From contig NZ_FNSV01000005.1 in the NCBI RefSeq assembly GCF_900105905.1, positions 8,451,501-8,515,500 on the forward strand: a DNA stretch of 64,000 bases, written 5' to 3'. Position 1 is the stretch's first letter; every line of letters begins with the position of its first letter. Of this stretch, positions 35,567 through 44,004 are shown in pieces. The position numbers and the translations under genes were made by a program. The notes beneath the pieces are model-generated. The model was not told the origin of the DNA and did not search any database. It saw nothing but the letters and a program-made list of their open reading frames with translations. This DNA is from Rhodococcus koreensis. Its GTDB lineage: Bacteria > Actinomycetota > Actinomycetes > Mycobacteriales > Mycobacteriaceae.

Positions 35567-36015
35567 CAGATGCTCCTATCGAGGGGGACTTCTCGCGATC
35601 TGCGAGGCCGTTTGTTACCGACCTCAACGCTACGAATTCGTGAGCTGGGTCACGACCGGCAAATGACGAGAGCTTTCCGCGATCTGCCCTACATTTGTAG
35701 AAACGGACCTCGAAGATGCTGTTGAACAGGCAATACGTGCATCGGGGTGCGTCGGGGCGGGGTCTCGCCGATCGGGCATCCACGGCCCCTACGGACCATC
35801 CTCGATGCCGACCTGGCCCAGCAGGATCTAGCGTGGGCCGGCGGTGCAGATCCACACACCAGGTGCTGCGCGGCCTACGCCGAACTGCTGGAACTCACGT
35901 CCGCCGCAACGGTACCCGTCAAGATCTACTGATCTCGATCGCTTGATGGCACGTGGGGAGTAAGGCCCGCGATGCGGGTCACGCGGTCTGCACACGGGCC
36001 TGACAGAATCACCAC
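35567..36015. other. Intergenic region without recognisable gene
   Basis: 449 bp between divergent units. It holds a CTCGC-gatct-GCGAG palindrome (35592-35606) and a second copy of CGCGATCTGC near 35678. The small frames here (for instance 35747-35932, plus strand) resemble nothing I know and lack ribosome-binding sites. Confidence 0.5.
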
Positions 36016-36564
36016 ATGTCGTGGAATCAACCAACAATCACCGGATGGACCGCCCGAATCAGCAACGACCTGTCCTCGGTCACGCTGATCGATCCGTCGC
36101 ATATCGCCCGCGCCACACTGCGCCCGGGACCCGGTGACGAGTTCACCGCCCACTTCTCCCGCCTCACGCGAGAATCCCTGGCCGAGCGCATTGACCGTTA
36201 CGGTGCCGCGTTACGCAAGGGCGTACCAGCATCTCTGGAACTGGCCGACGGAACCACCGGGGCCGTCACGGACCAAATGGCCGGAAGGATGCGCCGCAAG
36301 TACAAAAGAGCCGAAGTCACCCTTTCCGGACGCGTATACACACTTCGGCACACGTCCGGCCGTAAGGCGACCGCTGAGCGTGACGGAGCACTGCTCGCAG
36401 AACTCGTGCGCGGACGCGGACGCCGTTCTGTCAGCGTCACGCGCACCACCCACGCGCACACCGACCACCTTGACGAGCTGATCCTGACCCTCTTCGAGAA
36501 AGTGGTCGTCCCAGGCCGCAGCGGCGCCGTCGACGAATTCGTATCAAGTCTCAGCGGAGTCTGA
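36016..36564 (+). CDS. Conserved hypothetical protein, 182 aa
   Basis: I do not recognise a family. The sequence begins MSWNQPTITGWTARISNDLS and is rich in Arg and Thr with alternating strands (RRKYKRAEVTLSGRVYTLRH), suggesting a beta-rich fold, followed by a helical tail (LDELILTLFEKVVV). There are no membrane segments or signal. Codon use is like its neighbours, and no convincing competing frame exists. It appears to be a single-gene unit. Confidence 0.6.
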   Translation: MSWNQPTITGWTARISNDLSSVTLIDPSHIARATLRPGPGDEFTAHFSRLTRESLAERIDRYGAALRKGVPASLELADGTTGAVTDQMAGRMRRKYKRAEVTLSGRVYTLRHTSGRKATAERDGALLAELVRGRGRRSVSVTRTTHAHTDHLDELILTLFEKVVVPGRSGAVDEFVSSLSGV

Positions 36565-36771
36565 GTGCCCGCAGCATGGTCGGGGCCACGCCAGTTCGAT
36601 TGCGGGGCATGTGCTTCGTTTCGCGTGTCAGCGTAAATTGGGACAACAGATCCGCGTCTGCCGCTGCGTGACAAGAACTACGGGGTCGGACAGGTCGGAT
36701 CGCCCGTCGTTGTCGAGACGTCGGACGTATGATCGACGGACCGCCGGGGCGCCCATGCGGAAGGACGGACA

Positions 36772-36855
36772 ATGGACAATTGGTGGTTGTACTACAGCCC
36801 GTTTCCTCAACCTGTCCGAGAATGGTTGTGGCTGATTGTGCAGCAGCTCTGGTAG
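36772..36855 (+). CDS. Possible 27-aa Trp-rich small protein
   Basis: The short frame MDNWWLYYSPFPQPVREWL continues WLIVQQLW and stops. It has five Trp and is hydrophobic at both ends. GGAAGGA lies 5 nt before the ATG, a better ribosome-binding site than most genes here have, and a hairpin terminator follows the stop by 12 nt. It could be a membrane-active peptide or a leader. Support is limited to signals and composition. Confidence 0.35.
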   Translation: MDNWWLYYSPFPQPVREWLWLIVQQLW

Positions 36856-36867
36856 TCCCCGGTTCTA

Positions 36868-36903
36868 CCCGACCTGAGTCCGCGACGTTTTCTCAGCTTC
36901 GGG
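36868..36903. terminator. Bidirectional hairpin between small ORF and protease
   Basis: CCCGA (36868-36872) and CTGAG (36874-36878) pair with CTCAG (36892-36896) and TCGGG (36899-36903). The loop end carries a TTTT run. It sits 12 nt after the small ORF and 17 nt beyond the protease stop, so it can serve both convergent units. Confidence 0.5.
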
Positions 36904-36919
36904 GTTTCTGGGATGCGGG

Positions 36920-37615
36920 TTAGTTATTGGTGACGACGAAGCCCTTGCCGACAGGGTTGGGTTGGGCGTAGATGCCGTCGAGGACGGCAGCGAATTTGAT
37001 GTACTCGAATGCGAAGAGCGCAGTGTCGAATCCGCGGACCATGCCCACGATCTCGGTGTTGTTCTGAAGTACGGGACCACCCGAGTCGCCACCGCCTGAT
37101 TGGGCGTTGCTGTAGAACCGTGTCATGTTCTGCGAAGTGATCGACCCGCAATGAACGCCGGTACCGGCCCCGTCCTTGCAATGAGGACCGACCGGGTCGG
37201 AGGCGCCGATCCCGTCGACCCGGGCACTGGGACCATTTGATGTGAGTACCGCGTCAGCGTTGAGGCGGATGACCACCCAGTCGACGCCGGTGCCGCCGCC
37301 GGGGCTGCGGTACGCGATGTTCCCGAGGTGTTCCCGCGGTCCGGTCGGCGTGTAGCGGTAGACGGGCGCACCGTCGGGTGCGTCGTCGACACAGTGGGCG
37401 GCGGAGATGCCGATCTTGTTGCCGATCGAGTCGGTACCGACGACGCCCATCGTGCAGAAATCGATGACGCCGGGGGGCTGTGGGATCGGGTTCAGGTCGT
37501 CGGTCCAGGGAATACCGTTGGAGACGACACCGGTGGCCGATGCCGTCGGCGTGTTGACCAGGAATGCGCCGAGGGTGACTGCGAGACACGCTAGAAACCC
37601 GTATTGCCTTCTCAA
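36920..37615 (-). CDS. Secreted trypsin-like serine protease (S1 family)
   Basis: Exported protease of about 231 aa. The catalytic triad is visible: His in GISAAHC, Asp in GVDWVVIRL and Ser in GGGDSGGPV. Two Cys pairs would form disulfides. I chose the TTG at 37615 (RRQYGFLACLAVTLGAFLVN then TPTASA as signal peptide) because GAAGAAGAGAG precedes it and it places the signal peptide at the N-terminus; the upstream ATG frame would add 55 polar residues before it. There is no propeptide of the streptogrisin type. The substrate is unknown. Confidence 0.78.
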   Translation of the reverse strand: MRRQYGFLACLAVTLGAFLVNTPTASATGVVSNGIPWTDDLNPIPQPPGVIDFCTMGVVGTDSIGNKIGISAAHCVDDAPDGAPVYRYTPTGPREHLGNIAYRSPGGGTGVDWVVIRLNADAVLTSNGPSARVDGIGASDPVGPHCKDGAGTGVHCGSITSQNMTRFYSNAQSGGGDSGGPVLQNNTEIVGMVRGFDTALFAFEYIKFAAVLDGIYAQPNPVGKGFVVTNN

Positions 37616-37633
37616 TTGAGTTCTCTCTTCTTC

Positions 37634-37662
37634 GCGGCCTCGAGCAACTATCTCGAGGCCGC
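37634..37662. repeat. 11-bp inverted repeat in the protease leader
   Basis: GCGGCCTCGAG (37634-37644) and CTCGAGGCCGC (37652-37662) form a perfect hairpin with a 7-nt loop. It ends 19 nt upstream of the proposed TTG start of the protease, just outside its ribosome-binding site, so it would lie in the 5' leader. Confidence 0.6.
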
Positions 37663-37904
37663 TCTTCGTGGCGGCGAGCTGGGCTCGATGTGACGATTTC
37701 TCCACGCTGACTTCCGGGAGCCTGAAGCAGCGGGACTCTGTCTGCCGGTGGCCGTGGGCTTCAGGCTCAGCCTTCGGCAAGGCAGTCAGGGCACAGACAT
37801 CGTTCTGAAGAACGGCGAGGTCGGCTGGCCCGCATTCATCCGGTCATCGCGGACGCGGAGTTTGCCCCGGGCACCCGGGGTGAGGGAGTCGTCGACTCAG
37901 GTGT

Positions 37905-38165
37905 ATGCCTGACGGTCCGATCGTCGAGCGCGACGATCGCGACGGTGACAGGTGGTGAAGTCGGTGCCCGTCCGACCGGGCGACTCGACGACGATCTACG
38001 ACACGACCCTGCCGTTTCCGACGAGGGAGCATTGCTCGGTTCGGTGCTGCGGCACGACGAGCACGTGGATGGGTTGGCGGCGAGCATGGTGTGGCACTGA
38101 TCGCAGTGGCGGATGGTGCACACGTCGCGTGCGACGAGGGGGGAGCAGTGGAGCTGATCGTGCAT
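37905..38165 (-). pseudogene. Fragment of a DUF35-like zinc-ribbon/OB-fold protein
   Basis: In one minus-strand frame TIRHCDQCHTMLAANPSTCS then SCRST gives C-x2-C-x10-C-x2-C, exactly the rubredoxin-like ribbon of acyl-CoA-associated OB-fold proteins. The continuation expected of the family appears only after a +1 shift (EQCSLVGNGRVVS, then a TAG), and VGRAPTSPPVTVAIVALDDR is again in the first frame. The gene is therefore interrupted by a nonsense codon and frameshifts. The partner thiolase is absent. Moderate confidence. Confidence 0.42.
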
Positions 38166-39069
38166 AGGGGGCCTCGACTTGCAGGGTTCGGGGGTTGTTC
38201 GACTCCAACACTCCTCGCGAGATGTCCATCCGACGACGGTAGAACGACCGGTAGATATACCTATTTCGTGCCCGGGGGCTGTCCGTAGGGTGGGATCCGC
38301 ACGCGGTGAAGGTCGTGGATGTGACCGGCGCACACGCTTCGACATCGTGTGGAGATGTCGGCCGTGGGGCCGGTTGTCGGTGTCGGCTCTGCGCAGTGAC
38401 GGCGACTGTGACTGGAGGACAGAGGGTTTCATGTACGAGTCGGAAGCGGTCTGCCGAGTTCGGGTACGCCGATGGCCGGCGTCTTGTCCGGGCGGCCCCG
38501 GTTGACTGTTGTGGCGTAGCCAAGCGCAGCCCCCGCCAACGATGTATATCAGCTGGCAGGGGCGCTACACGGACAACCTGCACGTAGTAACGAGCAGCGC
38601 ATCAATGATGTTGGTGAGCCGGCGCATGGAAGTCCAGGGAATGTGATCCATGCCATTGCACTATTTTCGCACCTTCCGAATTACCGACCAGTAAGTGTTA
38701 TTTCACGTCCTCGTACGCCATGCATGATCCGGTTGGAGTTGCTCAGTCGCGATCGTCGCGAGCTGCGACAGGGGTGTGCGACCGGACCTGATGTGTTGTA
38801 CTTCGCCACCGCAGTGGCGGCGCACTTTGGTTATCGAGCAGTTGCGTGAGAACCCCGATCGGTCGAGACGGCCGATTGCTCTGTGCTACAGCATATCTGA
38901 TTGTGCTCGGAGCTGGTCGGCAACCGCCGCATGATCTGTGCCGGTGACGCGAAATGCGTGGGCGACAGAGTGCAGACGCCGAATATGTGACGTAAAACAC
39001 AGCTGAATCTATGGGGGAAGCCTGGCGCTCGGGGATGTTCGGTTGCAACTCTTAGCCGAGACCCAAGCC
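38166..39069. other. Gene-poor stretch without supported genes
   Basis: About 900 bp. The many short frames lack protein-like composition and ribosome-binding sites. Near 38640-38720 the base composition becomes locally AT-rich, and TTAC-cgacca-GTAA (38682-38695) resembles a half-conserved operator, but no gene follows on either strand. Confidence 0.5.
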
Positions 39070-39093
39070 CCCATACCCAAATACGGGTATGGG
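39070..39093. promoter_or_regulatory. CsoR-like palindrome
   Basis: CCCATACCC (39070-39078), spacer AAATAC, GGGTATGGG (39085-39093): a 9-bp perfect inverted repeat. The core TACCC-n6-GGGTA is the form bound by copper-sensing CsoR repressors (TACCC-n5/6-GGGTA). It lies 110 nt before a small membrane-protein gene. No csoR gene is in the window, so the assignment rests on motif likeness. Confidence 0.45.
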
Positions 39094-39148
39094 TGCAGGT
39101 ATTTCGGTCAATGTGCAGGTGCCGAAGTCGGTCCAAGGTAGCTGGTAC

Positions 39149-39167
39149 GCCACGTCATCGACGTGGC
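39149..39167 (+). repeat. Hairpin in the leader of the small membrane protein
   Basis: GCCACGTC (39149-39156) pairs with GACGTGGC (39160-39167) around the loop ATC. It ends 35 nt before the start codon at 39203 and may shape the leader RNA. Confidence 0.5.
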
Positions 39168-39202
39168 AACCGAGAATATCTGCACCTGAGAGAAGAGTTG
39201 TC

Positions 39203-39343
39203 ATGGCACCGATCGCCGAGAATCCGGGTACCAATCTGCTGAATACGTTGCGGGTCAGTGTGGTTGGCACTGTCCTGTACGCCGGGCTCATCATGGGCGT
39301 GGTCGTGGTGGCGGTGTGGAAGTTCCCGATGCCCGGCGTGTAG
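39203..39343 (+). CDS. Small single-helix membrane protein, 46 aa
   Basis: MAPIAENPGTNLLNTLRVSV is followed by one hydrophobic segment (VVGTVLYAGLIMGVVVVAVW) and the end KFPMPGV. GAGAAGAG lies 6 nt before the ATG. The start was taken at 39203, not at the upstream ATG of the longer frame (39089), because the palindrome and hairpin would otherwise be coding. The possible CsoR-like operator upstream suggests metal control. No family assignment. Confidence 0.55.
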   Translation: MAPIAENPGTNLLNTLRVSVVGTVLYAGLIMGVVVVAVWKFPMPGV

Positions 39344-39442
39344 GCCCGCCGCGGCTCATGGACCTGGGCCGGTGGCGGCGTTACGACCGGTGATCAACGC
39401 GCGGTACCTATAGCGGGCCCTGGTGGTGTGGAAGGAACGACA

Positions 39443-39715
39443 ATGTTCGGGACGAACATCGGCGCAATGGTCGGTCTACTGGTGGCTGCACTGGTGGTTG
39501 TTCCCGTCTCGCTCGGTGTGGCAGCACGGGCGGACGCGAAGGTCCGCCGTCTCTCGCAGTCCCGAGCCCCTGATCCGAACCCGAGGGGACCGGTCGCGGG
39601 CGTGGACGAGCGGTGCGATCAGTGCCGGCAGCTGGCAACGCGGGCGTGGCTGATCTGCGGCGGCGCCTCGCTGGTCGCAGTAGCGGTGGTGGGTGTCCTG
39701 ATCTGTGTCGGCTGA
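39443..39715 (+). CDS. Small two-helix membrane protein, 90 aa
   Basis: Two hydrophobic helices (GAMVGLLVAALVVVPVSLGV and AWLICGGASLVAVAVVGVLI) flank a polar loop with a CxxC pair (DERCDQCRQLA). GGAAGGA precedes the ATG at 39443 by 6 nt. It lies 100 nt after the 46-aa membrane protein on the same strand. The CxxC pair could bind a metal, which would fit the CsoR-like site upstream, but this is inference. Confidence 0.55.
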   Translation: MFGTNIGAMVGLLVAALVVVPVSLGVAARADAKVRRLSQSRAPDPNPRGPVAGVDERCDQCRQLATRAWLICGGASLVAVAVVGVLICVG

Positions 39716-40400
39716 GGTCGACGACGGGTGCAGGGAGTGTGCCGGTGTGCTTTTCGCGGGTGTCAGTCGGACCGGGCTGAGCTCGGAGCGTCGAGCCCAC
39801 GGCTGGAGTATCGGCGGAAGCTGAAACCATCTCGGCCGCTGTGGCATACGCGCGTCGTCGCTCCGAGATTCGGTGTGCTACCCAGGTGAGTCAAAGCGGT
39901 CCGGCAGGGACCTCGCCGGGACGTGCGGTTCGGCGATGGTGTACCTGGGTAGTTGGACTCGCTGATATCTCCTCGGACGTTTGCTGCGTGTGAAACTGTC
40001 GACCGGATTCACGGTTTTCGGCAGGACTGGTGCTCACCAATCCCTGCTGACCAGTGGAGGTTTGGCTGGCGCAGCAGTGGCTTGTCGACCTACTCCTTCG
40101 TGTTCCGGTGCGAGGAAATGGTAGATCCGCCGCCAGCCCGCATCGCCAAAGTGTGACCCACGACACATGACTTTCTCGGGCGGGCCGTACTTACGTGCCG
40201 ACGGGGTTTGGCGCCGACAACCCGCACCTTGGATTCAGTCGATGCGCGTTAATCGTGTTCTGTGCGTGGGCATCAGATCGTCGAGTTTGGCGCGGTCGAT
40301 GGCCGGGCGGGTAGCGGCAACGGCGATGAAGCTGGCGGTGTGGAGAGCGACGGTGAAGCTGTCCGGTCGGGGCCGGCGGTCGGTGTCGGGCGCAGGGAGG

Positions 40401-40434
40401 CCCGCCCGTACGACGGTGCCGTCGTACGGGCGGG
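40401..40434. repeat. 34-bp near-perfect palindrome (16-bp arms)
   Basis: 40401-40416 (CCCGCCCGTACGACGG) is the exact reverse complement of 40419-40434, with only two bases between. It has no flanking gene end within 600 bp. Such a long, almost loopless arm is uncommon for a terminator and fits a recombination site, protein-binding palindrome or folded RNA. Confidence 0.75.
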
Positions 40435-40440
40435 GTGATC

Positions 40441-40472
40441 CCCCGACCGCACCAGGGGTGGTGCGATCGGGG
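40441..40472. repeat. Second hairpin of the tandem pair
   Basis: CCCCGACCGCACC (40441-40453) pairs with GGTGCGATCGGGG (40460-40472) with one mismatch and a 6-nt loop. It starts 6 nt after the first palindrome, so the two form a double stem-loop of 72 nt. Confidence 0.7.
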
Positions 40473-41042
40473 AGTGCAGCACCGATCCCTCAAAAGGGGG
40501 CGCATGTTGCCTGTCTGCGGCTGCGCGGGGTGTGCTGCCTGCGTGTCTGCGAGTGAAGTTGTGGTGCGGACGTTGTGTCCGGCGGCCTCCTTCTGACGGT
40601 TCGACTGTGATCCGAGTGGTCTCAATTGTGGTGTGATCTGCGAGGTTGCGCATGGGTCGTTTGGCGTATGGCGGTACCTGCTTCTGCGGTTTGAGTGCTG
40701 CGGGCGAGACTTCGTCTCCTTCTAGGTATGCGATGGTGTCGAGTTCGCGACGGAGGCGTTGATGCGGTTCGGGGAGTTTCTGGAGGAGTGTTCGGTGTTG
40801 GTGGAGAGTTTCGTGATGACGACAGGACTGGCGGTGTAGTCGGCGCCGGTAGCGGGGGCTCGGTCGACTGACGCCCGTCGAATACGAGACGGTCCATCAG
40901 ACCGCACATGCGGCCTGAAACTGCACACCCCGAGGGGCAACGGCGCTGGGGACACCCCCTGGTATCAGGTCCAGCCAGGAAAAGGCTGTGCGAAAGGAAC
41001 TCCACCGGCACGCGGTCATGTGCACCGACGGGGATCCGCGCC

Positions 41043-41103
41043 GAGCAGGAGCTGCTTCCGATGTTGCCCGCGCGTGAGCGCACGGTGTTGATCTTGCGTC
41101 AGA
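41043..41103 (+). pseudogene. Sigma-factor region 4 remnant
   Basis: EQELLPMLPARERTVLILRQ matches the start of region 4.2 in SigB/SigF-type sigma factors (usually LPERERTVLRLRFF), after which the frame stops without the helix-turn-helix. No region 2 is found upstream in any frame. A short relic; low confidence because only about 20 residues match. Confidence 0.35.
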
Positions 41104-41596
41104 TCTCGAGAAGCTGCGGAAGATGATGACCGGCAGCTGTGCCGTCCCGGGCCGGTAGCCCGCAACGACTCTACGGCGGCGACGAGGCACAGTGGTCCCG
41201 ATTCGACCCGATGATCGTGCTCGCCGACCATGGGCCCTACACCGGGGTGTCGGGCTGGTTCGAGGACACCACCACGGCCGGACGGGGCGGCGGCCGCGGT
41301 GGTGGCGCCGCGTCTCGGCCTCCGCAGGCCGATGCGGCCGCGGACGGGTACGGCGGGCGGGACCGTGCCTCGAACCCCGACAATCAGGGCGCCGCAGAGA
41401 ATCTCTGCGCCGCCGCGAGCGCGTAGGCGATCACCTGCTCGGTGCACATGGTCAGCAGCAGGCACACCTGGCAGTTGGCCGCCGGCGCGTTCTCGGAGGC
41501 GCTGCCATGGATGGCCGAACGAAAACGAGCCCGAGTTGCCAGCTACTTCACAGGGTGCTGACAGTTCCCGAGCAGCTGGGCGTGGGTGAATGCGGT
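41104..41596. other. Stretch with broken coding remnants
   Basis: 493 bp upstream of the mannosyltransferase. A 37-codon frame at 41448-41561 (including HTWQLAAGAFSEALPWMAER) has protein-like composition but no recognised family or ribosome-binding site. Nothing else is supported. Confidence 0.4.
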
Positions 41597-43611
41597 GTGA
41601 CCACTACGACGGAAGCGCCCGAACAGTCGACTGACCCCGCAGAACCCGGCCGGATCGCAGGGTGGGAACGCGCGGGTCTGATTGTGCTGCTTGTCGGAAC
41701 CGCGGTGATGTACCTGTGGAACATCACCGTCAACGGGATGGGTAACCAGTTCTACGCCGCGGCTGCGCAGGCCGGTTCGAGGAACTGGGAGGCGCTGCTG
41801 TTCGGTTCGCTCGACTCGGAGAATTTCATCACCGTCGACAAGCCCCCGCTGTCGCAGTGGGTGATGGGGCTGTCCGGCCGAATGTTCGGCTTCGGTAGTG
41901 CCAGCATGATGATCCCGCAGGCGCTGATGGCGGTCGGCGCGGTGGCGTTGCTGTATGCGGCGGTCGCCCGCATCGGTGGCCGCGCAGCCGGTCTACTCGC
42001 CGGTGCCGTCCTCGCGGTGACCCCAGTGGCGGCGTTGATGTTTCGGTTCAACAATCCCGACGCGGTGATGGTGCTGTTGATGACCGCGGCGGCCTACGGC
42101 ACGGTGTGTGCTCTCGAACGCGCGAGCGCGAAGTGGATCGCCCTGGCGGGTGTCGTCCTGGGATTTGCGTTCCTGTCGAAGATGCTCGAGGGCCTGATGG
42201 TGCTGCCGGCATTGGGGCTCGCGTACCTGATCGCAGCGCCGACGCCGCTGCGTACCCGGTTGGTGCACCTGGTCGGCGCAGCGACCGCACTCATCGTCTC
42301 GTCCGGGTGGTACGTCCTGCTCACCGTGCTCTGGCCGTCGTCCGCCCGCCCCTACCTGGCTGGGTCGACGGACAACAGCTTCATGAACCTGGTGCTGGGT
42401 TACAACGGGTTCGCCAGGGTCCTCGGCCGCAACCACCCCGATGGGCAGGGGCCCGGACCCGGCCCGGGCGCGTCCGCGTTCGCGACGGGTCAGCTGCCCG
42501 ACGCCGGCACTCCCGCGACAGAACAATCTGCCCACGGCGGATTCGGCGGGCAGACGCAGGGGCTGCCCCGGCTGTTCACCGGTGAATTCGGGTACGAGAT
42601 CGCCTGGCTGCTGCCCGCAGCACTGCTCGCCGCCGTCCTGGTGATCGTGTCCCGGTGGCGGGCACCACGCACCGATCTCGTCCGGGCGGGCGGGATCGTG
42701 TTCGGCGGCTGGTTGATCGTCGACGGGCTGGTGCTCAGCTACATGCAGGGGACCATCCACCCCTACTACAGTCTCTCGATTGCGCCGGCGATCGCCGGCA
42801 TGGTGGCCATCGGTGGACACGAGATGTGGGTCCGGCGCGGGTCGTGGCTGGGCCTGGTGGGCCTGGCCTCGCTGGTGCTCACCGCCGGGGTCTGGGCTGG
42901 TGGATCCTTGGCCGCAACAGCAGCTGGTTTCCGCAATTGCGGTGGGCGCTACTACTGCTAGCCGTGTTCGCTGCCCTCGCGATCGTGCTGTCCCGGGCTG
43001 CGCGCCCGGTCCGGTGGCTCTCGACAGCAGCGCTCATTGCCGGTGTGGTCGCCGCGCTCGGCGGCCCCACCGCGTATGCGATCGAGACGATCGGGCAGCC
43101 GCACCTCGGGGGCGGCCCGACCGTCGGGCCCGCGGCCACGTCGCAGCCCGGCGGTCGCGGCGGCGGGATGTTCGGTGAGAACGCGGACAATCCCGAACTC
43201 GATCACCTGCTCGCGGCTACCGGCACCACATGGTCGGTGGCGATCGACCGCTCCTCGGCCGCCGCCGACCTCGAACTTTCCACCGGCACAGCGGTCATGG
43301 CGGTCGGCGGGTTCACCGGAAGTGACCCGGCGCCGACGCTCGGACAGTTCATCGACGACATCACCGGCCACCGGGTGACCTACTACATCGTCGAGAACCG
43401 AGGCGACGACCACCAGCCCAACACCGCACCCAACACGGCACCCGGCGCCGGCACCACCCGGCCGAGCGCGGCGGGTGCCGGCGGGATCCCGGCGAACGCC
43501 GCGGGACGGGAAAACCGGCACTCCGAGATCGCGGACTGGGTGACGGCCCACTTCCAGCCGACGACCGTGGGGTCGGCCACCGTGTACGACCTCTCGGACT
43601 ACACCGGATGA
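41597..43611 (+). pseudogene. YkcB-like glycosyltransferase family 39 protein split by a frameshift
   Basis: Polytopic mannosyltransferase-like protein. The first part (GTG start near 41597) has WNITVNGMGNQFYAAAAQAG, the acidic loop DSENFITVDKPPLSQWVMGL of the ArnT/PMT fold and NNPDAVMVLLMTAAAYGTV, then helices up to VLTAGVWAG. There the frame leaves the family and stops at 42961. From about 42895 the next frame continues the helix (WWILGRNSSWFPQLRW) and the extracellular C-terminal domain (TAVMAVGGFTGSDPAPTLGQ, TVYDLSDYTG) to 43611. One base change in 42890-42905 restores one gene of about 670 aa. It is either a recent pseudogene or a sequencing error. The enzyme would move a mannosyl unit from a polyprenyl carrier to a surface acceptor. 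Confidence 0.82.
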
Positions 43612-43659
43612 GCAGTGACGAAAGGCCCGCCCCGACCGGAAGGGACCGCTGAGCCGCCG

Positions 43660-43678
43660 TCCACCGGCAACCGGTGGA
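43660..43678. terminator. Bidirectional hairpin between glycosyltransferase and MbtH genes
   Basis: TCCACCGG (43660-43667) and CCGGTGGA (43671-43678) pair perfectly with loop CAA. The position, 49 nt after the glycosyltransferase stop and 87 nt beyond the convergent mbtH-like stop, fits shared termination. Confidence 0.6.
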
Positions 43679-43764
43679 GAGGGGCGCCAGCAGCCGCTGC
43701 ATGTCGACAGCGGCCTGAGCGCCATGGACCTGTACGAGGGTGAATCCGCTCTGACTGCGACAGT

Positions 43765-44004
43765 TCAGCGCTGGGGCACAGGCACTGCAGCGACGGTGCC
43801 CATCATCTCGCGAAGACTGCGTGGACGCATATCGGTCCAGTTCTTCTCGACGTACGCTAGGCAAGCGGGGCGACTCGCCTCTCCGAACATGACATCCCAG
43901 CCCGCCGGGATCTGCGTGAAGATCGGCCACAACGAGTGCTGATCCTCGGCGTTCGCCAGAACGTGGAAGCGGCCGTCTTCATCGTCGAACGGGTTCGTGC
44001 TCAT
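43765..44004 (-). CDS. MbtH-like protein
   Basis: Small protein of 79 aa with the family core NPFDDEDGRFHVLANAEDQH, SLWPIFTQIPAGWDVMFGEA and WTDMRPRSL. MbtH-like proteins bind and activate adenylation domains of non-ribosomal peptide synthetases, mostly for siderophores. Its ATG overlaps the stop of the hydroxylase fragment (ATGA), an arrangement common in hydroxamate siderophore clusters. No peptide synthetase is in the window, so it is either an orphan acting in trans or a relic. Confidence 0.92.
   Translation of the reverse strand: MSTNPFDDEDGRFHVLANAEDQHSLWPIFTQIPAGWDVMFGEASRPACLAYVEKNWTDMRPRSLREMMGTVAAVPVPQR

Larger units (their letters stand above)
39716..41042. other. Gene-poor stretch with tandem hairpins
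   Basis: 1.3 kb without a convincing gene. All long frames are Arg/Pro/Ser-rich and overlap one another on both strands. The only strong structure is the pair of hairpins at 40401-40472. A 25-codon frame near 40762 (MRFGEFLEECSVLVESFVMT) has no ribosome-binding site. Confidence 0.5.

Noticed and set aside
35747..35932. 61-codon plus-strand frame (LAQQDLAWAGGADPHTRCCA region)
   Set aside because: No ribosome-binding site and no recognisable family; composition alone is not enough.
38682..38695. TTAC-cgacca-GTAA palindrome
   Set aside because: Arms match over only four bases plus scattered positions and no gene follows.
41448..41561. 37-codon frame with HTWQLAAGAFSEALPWMAER
   Set aside because: Protein-like wording but no family, no ribosome-binding site and stops close on both sides; kept only as a possible relic.
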